From Actinomycetota bacterium (lineage in GTDB: Bacteria > Actinomycetota > Acidimicrobiia > IMCC26256 > PALSA-610), in the NCBI GenBank assembly GCA_030839005.1, contig JAUZEM010000602.1, forward strand, positions 1 through 10,730: a stretch of 10,730 nt of DNA. Direction: 5' to 3'. The notes beneath the pieces are model-generated. The model did no database searches and had not been told where the DNA came from. It saw nothing but the letters and a program-made list of their open reading frames with translations. Position numbers and translations under genes: made by a program. This document shows positions 1-5,539 of this stretch, piece by piece (positions within the stretch are counted from its first letter, which is position 1; each line of letters begins with the position of its first letter).

Positions 1-47
1 CGAGCCTGCGATCGTTACGGTGCTGCGCGCCACGCGGTCATACTGCC

Positions 48-82
48 CGACGCCGACGCCTGTCGGGAAGGCGTCAGCGTCG
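48..82. repeat. Inverted repeat, strong hairpin
   Basis: Arms 48-60 and 70-82 pair over 13 positions with a single mismatch (c54 against a76), leaving a 9-base loop at 61-69. The arms are built on GACGCC/GGCGTC. It lies about 95 bp beyond the stop of the minus-strand SDR gene, in a stretch (1-175) where I see no gene. No T-run follows on either strand, so it is not a standard intrinsic terminator. It could still end or protect the SDR transcript, or be a protein site. The pairing is seen directly; the role is a guess. Confidence 0.5.
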
Positions 83-175
83 CACAGCCTTGTGGGACGT
101 TCTATGCCCCTGTGGGCATCCCCGGACCCATGAATGCGCGGTCCGCGTTTCGTTGCTGCCGCGACGCGATGGCGA

Positions 176-994
176 CTAAACCGGGCGGAGGTGCGACTCG
201 ATGACGAGCGCGCCCCGAGGGCGATAGGGGCGCGCCGACCTCGACGCCATGATGCCGTGGTCGGCGCGCAGGCGTGCCATTCCCTCGTTGTGCCCGGTGT
301 AGCTCGACGGTTGCTCGAGCATCCACACGATTCCCTCGGCCGCGACCTCCGACGGCTCCCAATCGGAGTGGTCGGCGTCCGGCATGTTGAACAGGAATCC
401 TTCCGACGCGACCGGCACGTCGATCCGGAACGTGTTGACGGCGATGTCGAACGGGCGGAGCTGGTGCGCGGCCGAGAGGGTGAGGTGCTCGAGCGCGGCT
501 TTCGCCATTCCGTACGCCATGAGCTCCGGGATGTAGTTCAAGCTCGCGACCGACGAGACGTTGACGATCGCGCCCTCGCCCTGTTCTTTCATCGCCGGGA
601 TGGCCGCTCGTATCGCGATCAGTGGCGCGCGCAGATCCACTTGCATCACGAGATCGAAGCGCTTCATCTCGAGCGCGAGATCGCCCGGGAACGTGATCGC
701 CGCGTTGTTGACGAGCACGTCGAGTCGACCGAAGCGCTCGATCGTGGTCGCGACCATGCGCGCGATTTCGTCGTCCCGGGCGAGGTTGGTCGGCACTGCG
801 ATTGCTTCGCCGCCGGCCGCGGTGATCCGACGCACCGTTTCGTCGACGGTACCGGGGATCGGCAGCGGCGATTTGTCGGTCGCGCGGGCCGCGCACGCGA
901 CCTTGCATCCGCGCTGCCCGAGCAGCTCGGCGGCGGCCGCGCCCACACCGCGCGACGCACCGGTGACGATCGCGACCCTTCCCGAAAGGTCCAT
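176..994 (-). CDS. SDR family NAD(P)-dependent oxidoreductase
   Basis: A 272-residue classical short-chain dehydrogenase/reductase, expected to be a soluble Rossmann enzyme oxidising or reducing a hydroxyl/carbonyl substrate with NAD(P). The cofactor motif TGASRGVG is at residues 11-18, NNAA at 96-99, catalytic Ser148 (in NVSSVAS), Tyr161 and Lys165 (YGMAK). Length is normal for the family. The usual Pro-Gly motif after the active site is replaced by FRIDVPV (189-195), so the nicotinamide contact is atypical. The R15 after TGAS and the R38 region suggest NADP but do not prove it. The gene starts 9 bp after the polymerase gene and is probably co-transcribed; no good Shine-Dalgarno precedes the ATG. 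The substrate cannot be told from the sequence. Confidence 0.93.
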   Translation of the reverse strand: MDLSGRVAIVTGASRGVGAAAAELLGQRGCKVACAARATDKSPLPIPGTVDETVRRITAAGGEAIAVPTNLARDDEIARMVATTIERFGRLDVLVNNAAITFPGDLALEMKRFDLVMQVDLRAPLIAIRAAIPAMKEQGEGAIVNVSSVASLNYIPELMAYGMAKAALEHLTLSAAHQLRPFDIAVNTFRIDVPVASEGFLFNMPDADHSDWEPSEVAAEGIVWMLEQPSSYTGHNEGMARLRADHGIMASRSARPYRPRGALVIESHLRPV

Positions 995-1006
995 GCGACG
1001 ACCCTA
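995..1006 (-). promoter_or_regulatory. Possible leaderless -10 element for the SDR gene
   Basis: Read on the minus strand, TAGGGT (1006-1001) is followed by 6 bases and the SDR ATG. This matches the TANNNT-N6/7-ATG arrangement known for leaderless actinobacterial transcripts. The hexamer overlaps the stop codon of the polymerase gene. There is no clear Shine-Dalgarno, although AGGG inside it could act as a weak one. The match is short and may be chance. Confidence 0.3.
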
Positions 1007-1921
1007 GAGCGCGGGCAGGTCCTGCTGCAGGGTCAGCGAGTCGGCGTAGAGGTCGCCGTGTTCGCCGACGCGTGCGACCACCGCTTCCGCTTCGAAGGTG
1101 AGCGCGTCGACATCGCCGGCTTCGAGCGCGGCCTCGACCTCCGGCCAGGCGAGGGGCGTGGAAACGGTCGGCCGGTCGCGCAGCCGTAATGAGTATGCGC
1201 AGACGGTCGTCTTGTGCCGGTCGTTCTGACTCCAGTCGATGAACACCTTGCCCGGGCGCTTGCTGCGCGTCATGTCGACGAGCACCCGATCGGGATCGCG
1301 CGACTCGAGCAGCTGGCCGAGCGCCAGCGCGAATCGTTTGGTTTCCTCGTCGGTGGCGCCCGAGCCGTGTATCGGTACCGACAGGTGCAGTCCCTTGCCG
1401 CCCGACGTCTTGATGACGCATTGCAGCTCGAGGCGTGCCAAGGTCTCGCGCAGTGCGAGGGCGACGCGACAACTATCGATGTTAGTCGCGGGCGGGCCCG
1501 GGTCCAGGTCGATAACCATCGCGGTCGGGTGCGCGGGATCGGCGAGCGTCCACTGATGCGTGTGGAGCTCGAGCGCGGCCAGATTGGCCAGCCACACCAG
1601 TGCCGGGAGCTCCTCGACGAGACACCCCTTGGTGCCGCCGGTCGCCTCGTTTCCGGGTGCCGTGTCGACCCAATCCGGACGATGCGACGGGCAGTTCTTC
1701 TCGAAGAAGCGGGGACCATCCGGGCCGTCGGGTGCCCGGACCAGGGTGGGCGGACGCTGCGCGAGGTGGGGAAGCACCCAGGGCGCGATCCGGCGGTAAT
1801 AGTCGATCACGTCGGCTTTGCGGAACCCGGCGGCGGGGTAGAGCACCTTGTCGAGATTCGAGAGCGACAGCTCGCGGCCCTCGATCTCGACCTTCTTCCG
1901 GCTCGCTTGCCCCCTCGCCAT
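1004..1921 (-). CDS. ligD: Stand-alone LigD-type NHEJ polymerase/primase domain
   Basis: A 305-residue protein of the LigD polymerase-domain family (archaeo-eukaryotic primase superfamily), which fills or extends broken DNA ends, often with ribonucleotides, together with Ku. Catalytic residues are visible: Asp138 and Asp140 in VIDLDPG, the SGGKGLHLSVP motif (Ser173, His179) and Asp229 in FIDW. The family entry motif LSNLDKVLYPAAG is at 19-32. There is no nuclease or ATP-dependent ligase domain, so this is the split form common in actinobacteria; a separate ligase should be encoded elsewhere. The ATG is 16 bp from the divergent Ku start. GGTGA at 1935-1931 could serve as a ribosome site about 9 bases upstream, and TAGGGT at 1938-1933 as a -10 giving a very short leader. 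Confidence 0.95.
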   Translation of the reverse strand: MARGQASRKKVEIEGRELSLSNLDKVLYPAAGFRKADVIDYYRRIAPWVLPHLAQRPPTLVRAPDGPDGPRFFEKNCPSHRPDWVDTAPGNEATGGTKGCLVEELPALVWLANLAALELHTHQWTLADPAHPTAMVIDLDPGPPATNIDSCRVALALRETLARLELQCVIKTSGGKGLHLSVPIHGSGATDEETKRFALALGQLLESRDPDRVLVDMTRSKRPGKVFIDWSQNDRHKTTVCAYSLRLRDRPTVSTPLAWPEVEAALEAGDVDALTFEAEAVVARVGEHGDLYADSLTLQQDLPAL

Positions 1922-1938
1922 ATCTAGACTTCACCCTA
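1921..1938. promoter_or_regulatory. Compact divergent ligD/ku promoter region
   Basis: Only 16 bp (1922-1937) separate the two divergent start codons. On the plus strand TAGACT (1925-1930) lies 7 bases before the Ku ATG, the layout of a leaderless promoter, and no Shine-Dalgarno precedes Ku. On the minus strand TAGGGT (1938-1933) lies 11 bases before the polymerase ATG. The two candidate -10 elements sit almost back to back, so the -35 regions would lie inside the opposite coding sequence. I see no convincing -35 hexamer on either side. Confidence 0.4.
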
Positions 1939-2852
1939 TGCCCAGTGCCATTTGGACCGGCTCGATCAGCTTCGGCCTCGTGCAAGTACCCGTGCGCCTC
2001 GTCGGCGCGACGAAGAGCCGCGACGTCAGCTTCAACCAGCTCGAAGAGGGAACCGGCGCGCGCATCCGGTACAAGAAGGTGTCCGACGTCACCGGGGAAG
2101 AGGTGCCGGCCGAACGGATCAAGCGCGGCTATGAGATCTCGAAGGGTCGCTACGTGATGATCGACCCCGACGAGCTCGACGTCTTGCGCCCGAAGGGCAG
2201 CCACGCCATCGAGATCGAGGAATTCGTCGACCTCGACGAGATCGATCCTCTTTACTTCGAGCAGCCCTACTACCTCGTCCCCGATGCCCGGGGCGTGAAG
2301 GCGTACAAGCTCCTCGTCGAGGCGATGACGGAGCTCAACAAGGTTGCGATCGGCCGCATCATCGTGCGCAGCAAGGAACGCCTCGTCGCGATCCGACCGG
2401 TCGACGGCATGCTGTGCATCGAGACGATGCGCTACGCCGACGAGGTCCTTCCCCGCACCGACCTCGTCCCCGACGACACCGACGTCGAGTTGAACGAACG
2501 CGAACGCGCGATGGCGCGCCAGCTCGTGGAGTCACTCGCAGCGGACCACTTCGAGCCCGAGAAATATCACGACCAATACCGCGAGCAGGTGCTCGATCTG
2601 ATCGAACGCAAGGCGGCCGGAGAGGAGATCGTCGCCGAGCCGCTCGTCGAGCCGCCCGCCAAGGTGCTCGACCTGGTCGCGGCGCTCGAAGCGTCACTCG
2701 AGAAAGCACAGAGCGCGAAGGAGCGGCACCCGAGCGTCGCCGCTGCGGGTTTGCCGCACAAGCCCGCCAAGGCGCCGGCGAAGAAGTCGGCGGCCAAGAA
2801 AACCGCGGTCAAAACACGGGCCAAGGCGCCCGCGAAAAAGCGCAGCGCCTAG
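1938..2852 (+). CDS. ku: Non-homologous end-joining protein Ku
   Basis: Bacterial Ku, 304 residues, forming a homodimeric ring on DNA double-strand ends and recruiting the LigD activities. The N-terminus MPSAIWTGSISFGLVQVPV is the family hallmark, and the beta-barrel core continues through FEQPYYLVPD and the KLLVEAM region to about residue 250. The last ~31 residues (274-304) are a Lys/Ala/Pro-rich basic tail resembling a histone H1 tail. Such tails are known in several actinobacterial Ku proteins and bind DNA. I chose the ATG at 1938 rather than the in-frame ATG at 1848 because homology starts exactly there, and the earlier start would lie inside the divergent polymerase gene. No Shine-Dalgarno is present; see the leaderless element upstream. 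Confidence 0.97.
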   Translation: MPSAIWTGSISFGLVQVPVRLVGATKSRDVSFNQLEEGTGARIRYKKVSDVTGEEVPAERIKRGYEISKGRYVMIDPDELDVLRPKGSHAIEIEEFVDLDEIDPLYFEQPYYLVPDARGVKAYKLLVEAMTELNKVAIGRIIVRSKERLVAIRPVDGMLCIETMRYADEVLPRTDLVPDDTDVELNERERAMARQLVESLAADHFEPEKYHDQYREQVLDLIERKAAGEEIVAEPLVEPPAKVLDLVAALEASLEKAQSAKERHPSVAAAGLPHKPAKAPAKKSAAKKTAVKTRAKAPAKKRSA

Positions 2853-2945
2853 CTGTACCCTCCACGCCCTTGACATCTCACTCGGGTCGGCGCGACGTTG
2901 TTCGTGCGGTTTGCGAACGGTCTCCTGTAAAAACGTTCCGAGGCC

Positions 2946-2950
2946 GGAGG
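2946..2950 (+). promoter_or_regulatory. Ribosome binding site setting the first STAS start
   Basis: GGAGG at 2946-2950 lies 8 bases before the ATG at 2959. It decides the start: an in-frame upstream start at 2911 would add 16 residues that do not look like the family. The 2853-2958 gap is otherwise empty of genes. Confidence 0.7.
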
Positions 2951-2958
2951 TTGAGGGG

Positions 2959-3336
2959 ATGGATTCGGTCTCTTTCGAGATCCGACACCGCCACGACGGC
3001 GCAGCGGAGGTCAGGCTCGGTGGTGAGCTCGACCTGTGTACCGGACCCGACGTCGCGTCGCGCCTGCGACGCCTCTTGCAGACCTCCCCGGTCGAGACCG
3101 TCGTTCTCGACCTCGGTGGTCTTTCGTACTGCGACTGCACCGGACTGAACGTCTTCGCGAACGCGCAACGCGACGCGGAGCTCCTCGGCAAGAGCATCGT
3201 GCTGACGCGGCCCCGTGGTCTGCTCCGTCGGGTCTTCGACAGCGTGCAGTTCGGCCGGGTCGTCAGGATCGCCGACGAAGCGAACCAGTTCGACGACAGA
3301 GAGGGGTCGAGCGGCGCTGACGTCGCCGAACCGTGA
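2959..3336 (+). CDS. STAS-domain anti-sigma factor antagonist (atypical phosphosite)
   Basis: A 125-residue single STAS domain of the SpoIIAA/RsbV type. In this family the protein binds a HATPase anti-sigma factor and is switched off when that kinase phosphorylates it. The fold pattern is clear: EVRLGGELDL strand at 17-26, VVLDLGGLSYCDCTGLNVF around 48-66, then the VLTRPRGLLRRVFD helix region. The usual D-S-S-G loop reads Asp59-Cys60-Thr61-Gly62, so the phospho-acceptor position is Thr and its neighbour Cys. It may be phosphorylated on Thr or poorly phosphorylated. About 15 acidic/Gly/Ser residues trail after the domain. It is the first gene of a four-ORF operon, 4 bp before the HATPase gene. 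No sigma factor gene is beside it. Confidence 0.9.
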   Translation: MDSVSFEIRHRHDGAAEVRLGGELDLCTGPDVASRLRRLLQTSPVETVVLDLGGLSYCDCTGLNVFANAQRDAELLGKSIVLTRPRGLLRRVFDSVQFGRVVRIADEANQFDDREGSSGADVAEP

Positions 3337-3340
3337 AGTC

Positions 3341-3733
3341 ATGATCCGTTCGTTGGCCGCCCGCCTCGAGCCCGCTCCGCTAGCAGTGCGGGAAACCCGC
3401 AGGTTCGTGCGAGACATCCTCCGGGTCTGGGACGCCGAGATCCTCGCGGAAGTGGCTGAGCTCCTCGCGGGCGAGCTCGTCACCAACGCGGTGCTCTATG
3501 CCGAGACACCGATCGACGTGCACCTGGCCTGGAGCGACGGCGACGCCCCACGCCTGCGGGTGAAGGTGTGCGACGAAGCTGACGCGATGCCGCAGATCGT
3601 GGAACCGCCCCGCCCCGGTGGCCATGGCGGCTATGGCCTGCGTCTGCTCGAACGGTTCTCGAGCGACTGGGGTGTCGAACGACGCGAGAGCGGCGGCAAG
3701 TGCGTCTGGTTCGACGTGGGGGCGAACCTCTGA
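3341..3733 (+). CDS. RsbW/SpoIIAB-like HATPase (anti-sigma factor kinase)
   Basis: A 130-residue GHKL ATP-binding protein of the HATPase_c_2 class. Members bind a sigma factor, or another target, and phosphorylate STAS antagonists. The N-box is ELVTNAVLYA with Glu45 and Asn49, the G1 box holds Asp78 (VCDEADAMP), and the glycine lid is GGHGGYGLRLLERF (93-106), ending in KCVWFDV. The conserved lead-in PAPLAVRETRRFVRDIL (11-27) supports the ATG at 3341 over in-frame starts inside the preceding STAS gene. It starts 4 bp after the STAS stop and has only a weak ribosome site, so coupling is likely. Its final codons (ANL-stop) lie in the first unit of a tandem 15-bp repeat, and its TGA shares a base with the next ATG. 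The target sigma factor is not in the window. Confidence 0.92.
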   Translation: MIRSLAARLEPAPLAVRETRRFVRDILRVWDAEILAEVAELLAGELVTNAVLYAETPIDVHLAWSDGDAPRLRVKVCDEADAMPQIVEPPRPGGHGGYGLRLLERFSSDWGVERRESGGKCVWFDVGANL

Positions 3734-3780
3734 TGGGCGAACCTCTGAAGGCCGAACCTCTGAAGGCCGAACCTCTGAAG
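3721..3780 (+). repeat. Four tandem 15-bp repeats
   Basis: Four head-to-tail units: GGCGAACCTCTGATG (3721-3735), GGCGAACCTCTGAAG (3736-3750) and GCCGAACCTCTGAAG twice (3751-3780). Only two positions vary among units. They straddle the end of the HATPase gene and form the first half of a 32-codon ORF. In the HATPase frame every unit carries TGA; in the +2-shifted frame each unit encodes (G/A)EPLK or its equivalent. The T in the TGATG of unit 1 is what creates the start codon. Near identity suggests recent slippage or unequal exchange. Confidence 0.97.
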
Positions 3781-3831
3781 GATGGTCTCGTCGACGCCGT
3801 CGACGAGGTGTCACCTGAGGTGGCGCGGTGA
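3733..3831 (+). CDS. 32-residue repeat-derived small ORF, coupled on both sides
   Basis: I do not recognise this protein. The ATG at 3733 overlaps the HATPase stop by one base (TGATG), and the TGA at 3829-3831 overlaps the next STAS start in GTGA. It reads M-GEPLK-AEPLK-AEPLK followed by DGLVDAVDEVSPEVAR, so the first half is three EPLK repeats and the second half an acidic stretch. A G-run (3718-3722) about 10 bases upstream could serve as a weak ribosome site. Perfect phasing with both neighbours argues that ribosomes translate it, if only to carry translation through a 94-bp gap and melt the hairpin at 3787-3807. A protein function is not shown. The alternative is a chance ORF in an expanded spacer. 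Confidence 0.5.
   Translation: MGEPLKAEPLKAEPLKDGLVDAVDEVSPEVAR
3787..3807. repeat. Near-perfect 21-bp palindrome before the second STAS gene
   Basis: CTCGTCGACG (3787-3796) and its exact reverse complement CGTCGACGAG (3798-3807) flank one central base (3797). In RNA this gives a 9-bp stem with a 3-base GCC loop, extendable by two G-U wobbles. It ends 9 bases before GAGG (3817-3820), the likely ribosome site of the GTG at 3828. It could be a translational control hairpin or a dimeric protein's operator. It lies inside the small ORF, encoding LVDAVDE. It contains two SalI-type GTCGAC words. Confidence 0.6.
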
Positions 3832-4181
3832 CCATCGCCACCGTCAGCATCGAACGGCGCGACGCGCTGCCGGTGGTTCACGTGCGCGGAGAGATCGAGC
3901 TCCCGAACTCCGACGCGGTACGCACCGACATCCTCGCGACCGTCCCGCCCGACGGGCCGGGCATGATTCTCGACCTCACGCAAACGACCCACCTCGACAG
4001 CAGCGGCATTCGAATGTTGTTCGAAGTCGCGGAACGCCTACGCGTTCGTCGACAGCTTCTCGTACTGGTGGCAAACGAGGAGGCACTGATTCGACGCGTC
4101 ATCGCACTGACGAAGCTCGACGACGTGGTGCTCCTCGTCGCAACGGTCGACGAAGCGCTCACCATCTTGCAGACCGCCTGA
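3828..4181 (+). CDS. STAS-domain anti-sigma factor antagonist
   Basis: A 117-residue STAS protein of the SpoIIAA/RsbV type. VVHVRGEIELPNSDAVR (16-32) forms the first strand and helix. MILDLTQTTHLDSSGIRMLF (46-65) holds the intact phosphorylation loop Asp57-Ser58-Ser59-Gly60, and LLVLVANEEALIRRVIALT follows as the typical C-terminal strand and helix. Unlike the first STAS protein of the operon it has the standard acceptor serine, so the adjacent HATPase can be expected to phosphorylate Ser59. It starts with GTG, overlapping the small ORF stop by 4 bp. GAGG at 3817-3820 gives a 7-base spacing. It is the last gene of the operon; the next gene downstream is convergent, 32 bp away. Confidence 0.93.
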   Translation: MTIATVSIERRDALPVVHVRGEIELPNSDAVRTDILATVPPDGPGMILDLTQTTHLDSSGIRMLFEVAERLRVRRQLLVLVANEEALIRRVIALTKLDDVVLLVATVDEALTILQTA

Positions 4182-4213
4182 GTCGAGCCGGTCGCACTTT
4201 CGCCGGCGCCGCG

Positions 4214-4420
4214 TCAGGACGCGATACGCGTCGGCGTGGGCCCCGGCAGGGGGCGCGTCGGAAGCGCCCGCACCTCGGTGGTCTCCGGCTCGTGTTCGGC
4301 CTCGAGCCATCCGCAGGCGGCGCAGACCGGCGAGCCGTCACCGGCATTGCCGAATGCTGCACACGCTTCGAACGCGGCGCTGACTAACCCGCTGACCAAC
4401 CCGCTGACCAGCTGGTTCAT
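4214..4420 (-). CDS. Short hypothetical protein with a CxxC motif and GLVS repeats
   Basis: I do not recognise a named family. The 68-residue product has an N-terminal GLVS repeat (residues 7-14 within LVSGLVSGLVSAAF), then PVCAACGWLEAEHEPE with Cys33, Cys36 and His43, which could bind a metal or be a half zinc ribbon, and a Pro/Thr-rich tail. The ATG at 4420 is preceded by GGAG at 9 bases on the minus strand, so I prefer it to the in-frame ATGs at 4435 and 4447, which have no ribosome site. Its codons end mostly in G or C, as in the neighbours. It follows the solute-binding protein gene on the same strand after 55 bp and may share its transcript. It could still be non-coding. Confidence 0.5.
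   Translation of the reverse strand: MNQLVSGLVSGLVSAAFEACAAFGNAGDGSPVCAACGWLEAEHEPETTEVRALPTRPLPGPTPTRIAS
4379..4414. repeat. Three tandem 12-bp repeats inside the small CxxC gene
   Basis: Three units: GCTGACTAACCC (4379-4390), GCTGACCAACCC (4391-4402) and GCTGACCAGCTG (4403-4414, diverged at its end). On the minus strand they encode the GLVS repeat near the N-terminus of the small CxxC protein. The 12-bp period keeps frame. Confidence 0.8.
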
Positions 4421-4475
4421 CTCGATCGTCTCCATGCGGGAGAGCATGACAGAGGGGTGTGACAGCGACTGCGGG

Positions 4476-5522
4476 TCAGACCTGAACCGAGTGACCGTCT
4501 CGCCACGCGCGAAGGACCAGATAGTGACCCTTGAGCGCGGCGTGATCCCATACGCCGAACCCGATCAGCGTGCCCTCGTGACCGGAGCTCGCCGGGAGTT
4601 GCTTGACCCGCCGCAACCCGTCGGCGACGCCGGCGCGGGTCAGGTGCTCCGCGGCTGCGATTCCCTCGGCGAGCAGGCGGCCGATGTCGTACGCCGCGCA
4701 ACCGATAGGACCGCCGGCCGCATGAGGGAACCGTTCTTGCAAGCGCGCCCGGCTGCGGTTGTCGTCGGCGATGGTGTCGATGTACTCCCAGCCCGCATAC
4801 CCGTCGCGCCAGTCGGGCCGCGCGTAGCCGAACATGAGCGCGGAGTTCGCGAGCACGGGTACGTCCCATCCCAGCGACGATCGCGCGAGCGCGACCGCGC
4901 GCGACGAAACCCCCAAGCCGAAATAGACGAGCGCGTCGGGCTCCGCTTCGCGCAACCGGCCGAGGAGCTCGGTGGCGTCGTCGGACAGCGCCTGAATGCT
5001 CGCGGTGCCGGTGACCTCGAGCCCGAGGCGAGCTCGCGCGGCTTCGAAGCATTCGGCGTAGCGGCGCCCGACCGGTGACTGGTCGAAGATCACCGCCGCG
5101 CGCCGGAGCCCGCGCTCCACCATGCGGGCGGCGAGGACCGGCGGCTCCTCCTCGAGCGAGCCCACCTGGTAATGGAACATCCACTGCGAGCGCGTGCGCT
5201 CGCCGCCGGAGTAGTTGATCGCGGGGATACGCGCCGCGTCGCAGAGCGGCGCGACGATGAGCGCGTTGTCGGAGATCGACGGTCCCACGATCGCGACGAC
5301 ATCGTCGTCGTCCAACTCCCGGAATGCCCGCGCCACCTCGGCTTCGCTCCCCGACGGCAATCCGCGCGACTGTCGTTCGATCAGCTCCACGTCGCGATCG
5401 AGCCGCCCGGTCGCTGCGACCTCGTCGATGCCGATCCGCAGCGCCTTCTCGAAGAGGTCGCCCATCTGGGGGAAGTCGTAGAGGAGCCCGATGCGTACGG
5501 GCAGCGCAGTCGTGTTGGCCAT
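4476..5522 (-). CDS. Type 1 solute-binding protein (LivK/AmiC-like) without signal peptide
   Basis: A 348-residue two-lobed ligand-binding protein of the Peripla_BP_6 family, typical of branched-chain amino acid or amide ABC systems. Typical elements are VRIGLLYDF (9-17), AIVGPSISDNALIVAP (77-92), ARIPAINYSGGE (97-108), AAVIFDQSPVGRRYAECF around 145-160 and YDIGRLLAEG near 280. The start is firm: GGAAGGA (5536-5530) sits 7 bases before the ATG. The N-terminus is MANTTALPVRIGLL, with no signal peptide, lipobox or membrane segment. It therefore seems cytoplasmic, more like the amide sensor AmiC than an exported LivK, unless exported by another route. The ligand is unknown. It diverges from the acyltransferase gene across 17 bp and precedes the short CxxC gene. 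Confidence 0.88.
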   Translation of the reverse strand: MANTTALPVRIGLLYDFPQMGDLFEKALRIGIDEVAATGRLDRDVELIERQSRGLPSGSEAEVARAFRELDDDDVVAIVGPSISDNALIVAPLCDAARIPAINYSGGERTRSQWMFHYQVGSLEEEPPVLAARMVERGLRRAAVIFDQSPVGRRYAECFEAARARLGLEVTGTASIQALSDDATELLGRLREAEPDALVYFGLGVSSRAVALARSSLGWDVPVLANSALMFGYARPDWRDGYAGWEYIDTIADDNRSRARLQERFPHAAGGPIGCAAYDIGRLLAEGIAAAEHLTRAGVADGLRRVKQLPASSGHEGTLIGFGVWDHAALKGHYLVLRAWRDGHSVQV

Positions 5523-5539
5523 CGCCGTATCCTTCCACG
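5523..5539. promoter_or_regulatory. 17-bp divergent region with RBS and possible leaderless -10
   Basis: The same bases serve both genes. On the minus strand GGAAGGA (5536-5530) is a good Shine-Dalgarno for the binding protein. On the plus strand TATCCT (5528-5533) lies 6 bases before the acyltransferase ATG at 5540, which has no Shine-Dalgarno. This fits a leaderless promoter for the acyltransferase. The binding protein's promoter must lie further back, inside the acyltransferase coding region. Confidence 0.4.

Noticed and set aside
104..119. ATGCCC-CTGT-GGGCAT hairpin as an SDR terminator
   Set aside because: Only six base pairs and no T-run.
102..1472. 456-codon open frame on the minus strand across the SDR and polymerase genes, and a 351-codon plus-strand frame at 134-1189
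   Set aside because: Both run in other frames over two well-supported genes; their products are Arg-rich low-complexity translations typical of GC-rich shadows.
1848..1937. Longer Ku start at 1848
   Set aside because: Would place 30 non-family residues inside the divergent polymerase gene; Ku homology starts exactly at 1938.
2870..2899. TTGACA at 2870-2875 as -35 of the STAS operon
   Set aside because: The hexamer is perfect but no acceptable -10 lies 16-19 bases downstream (best is GACGTT).
3721..3780. CRISPR-like array
   Set aside because: Units are directly adjacent, 15 bp long, with no spacers.
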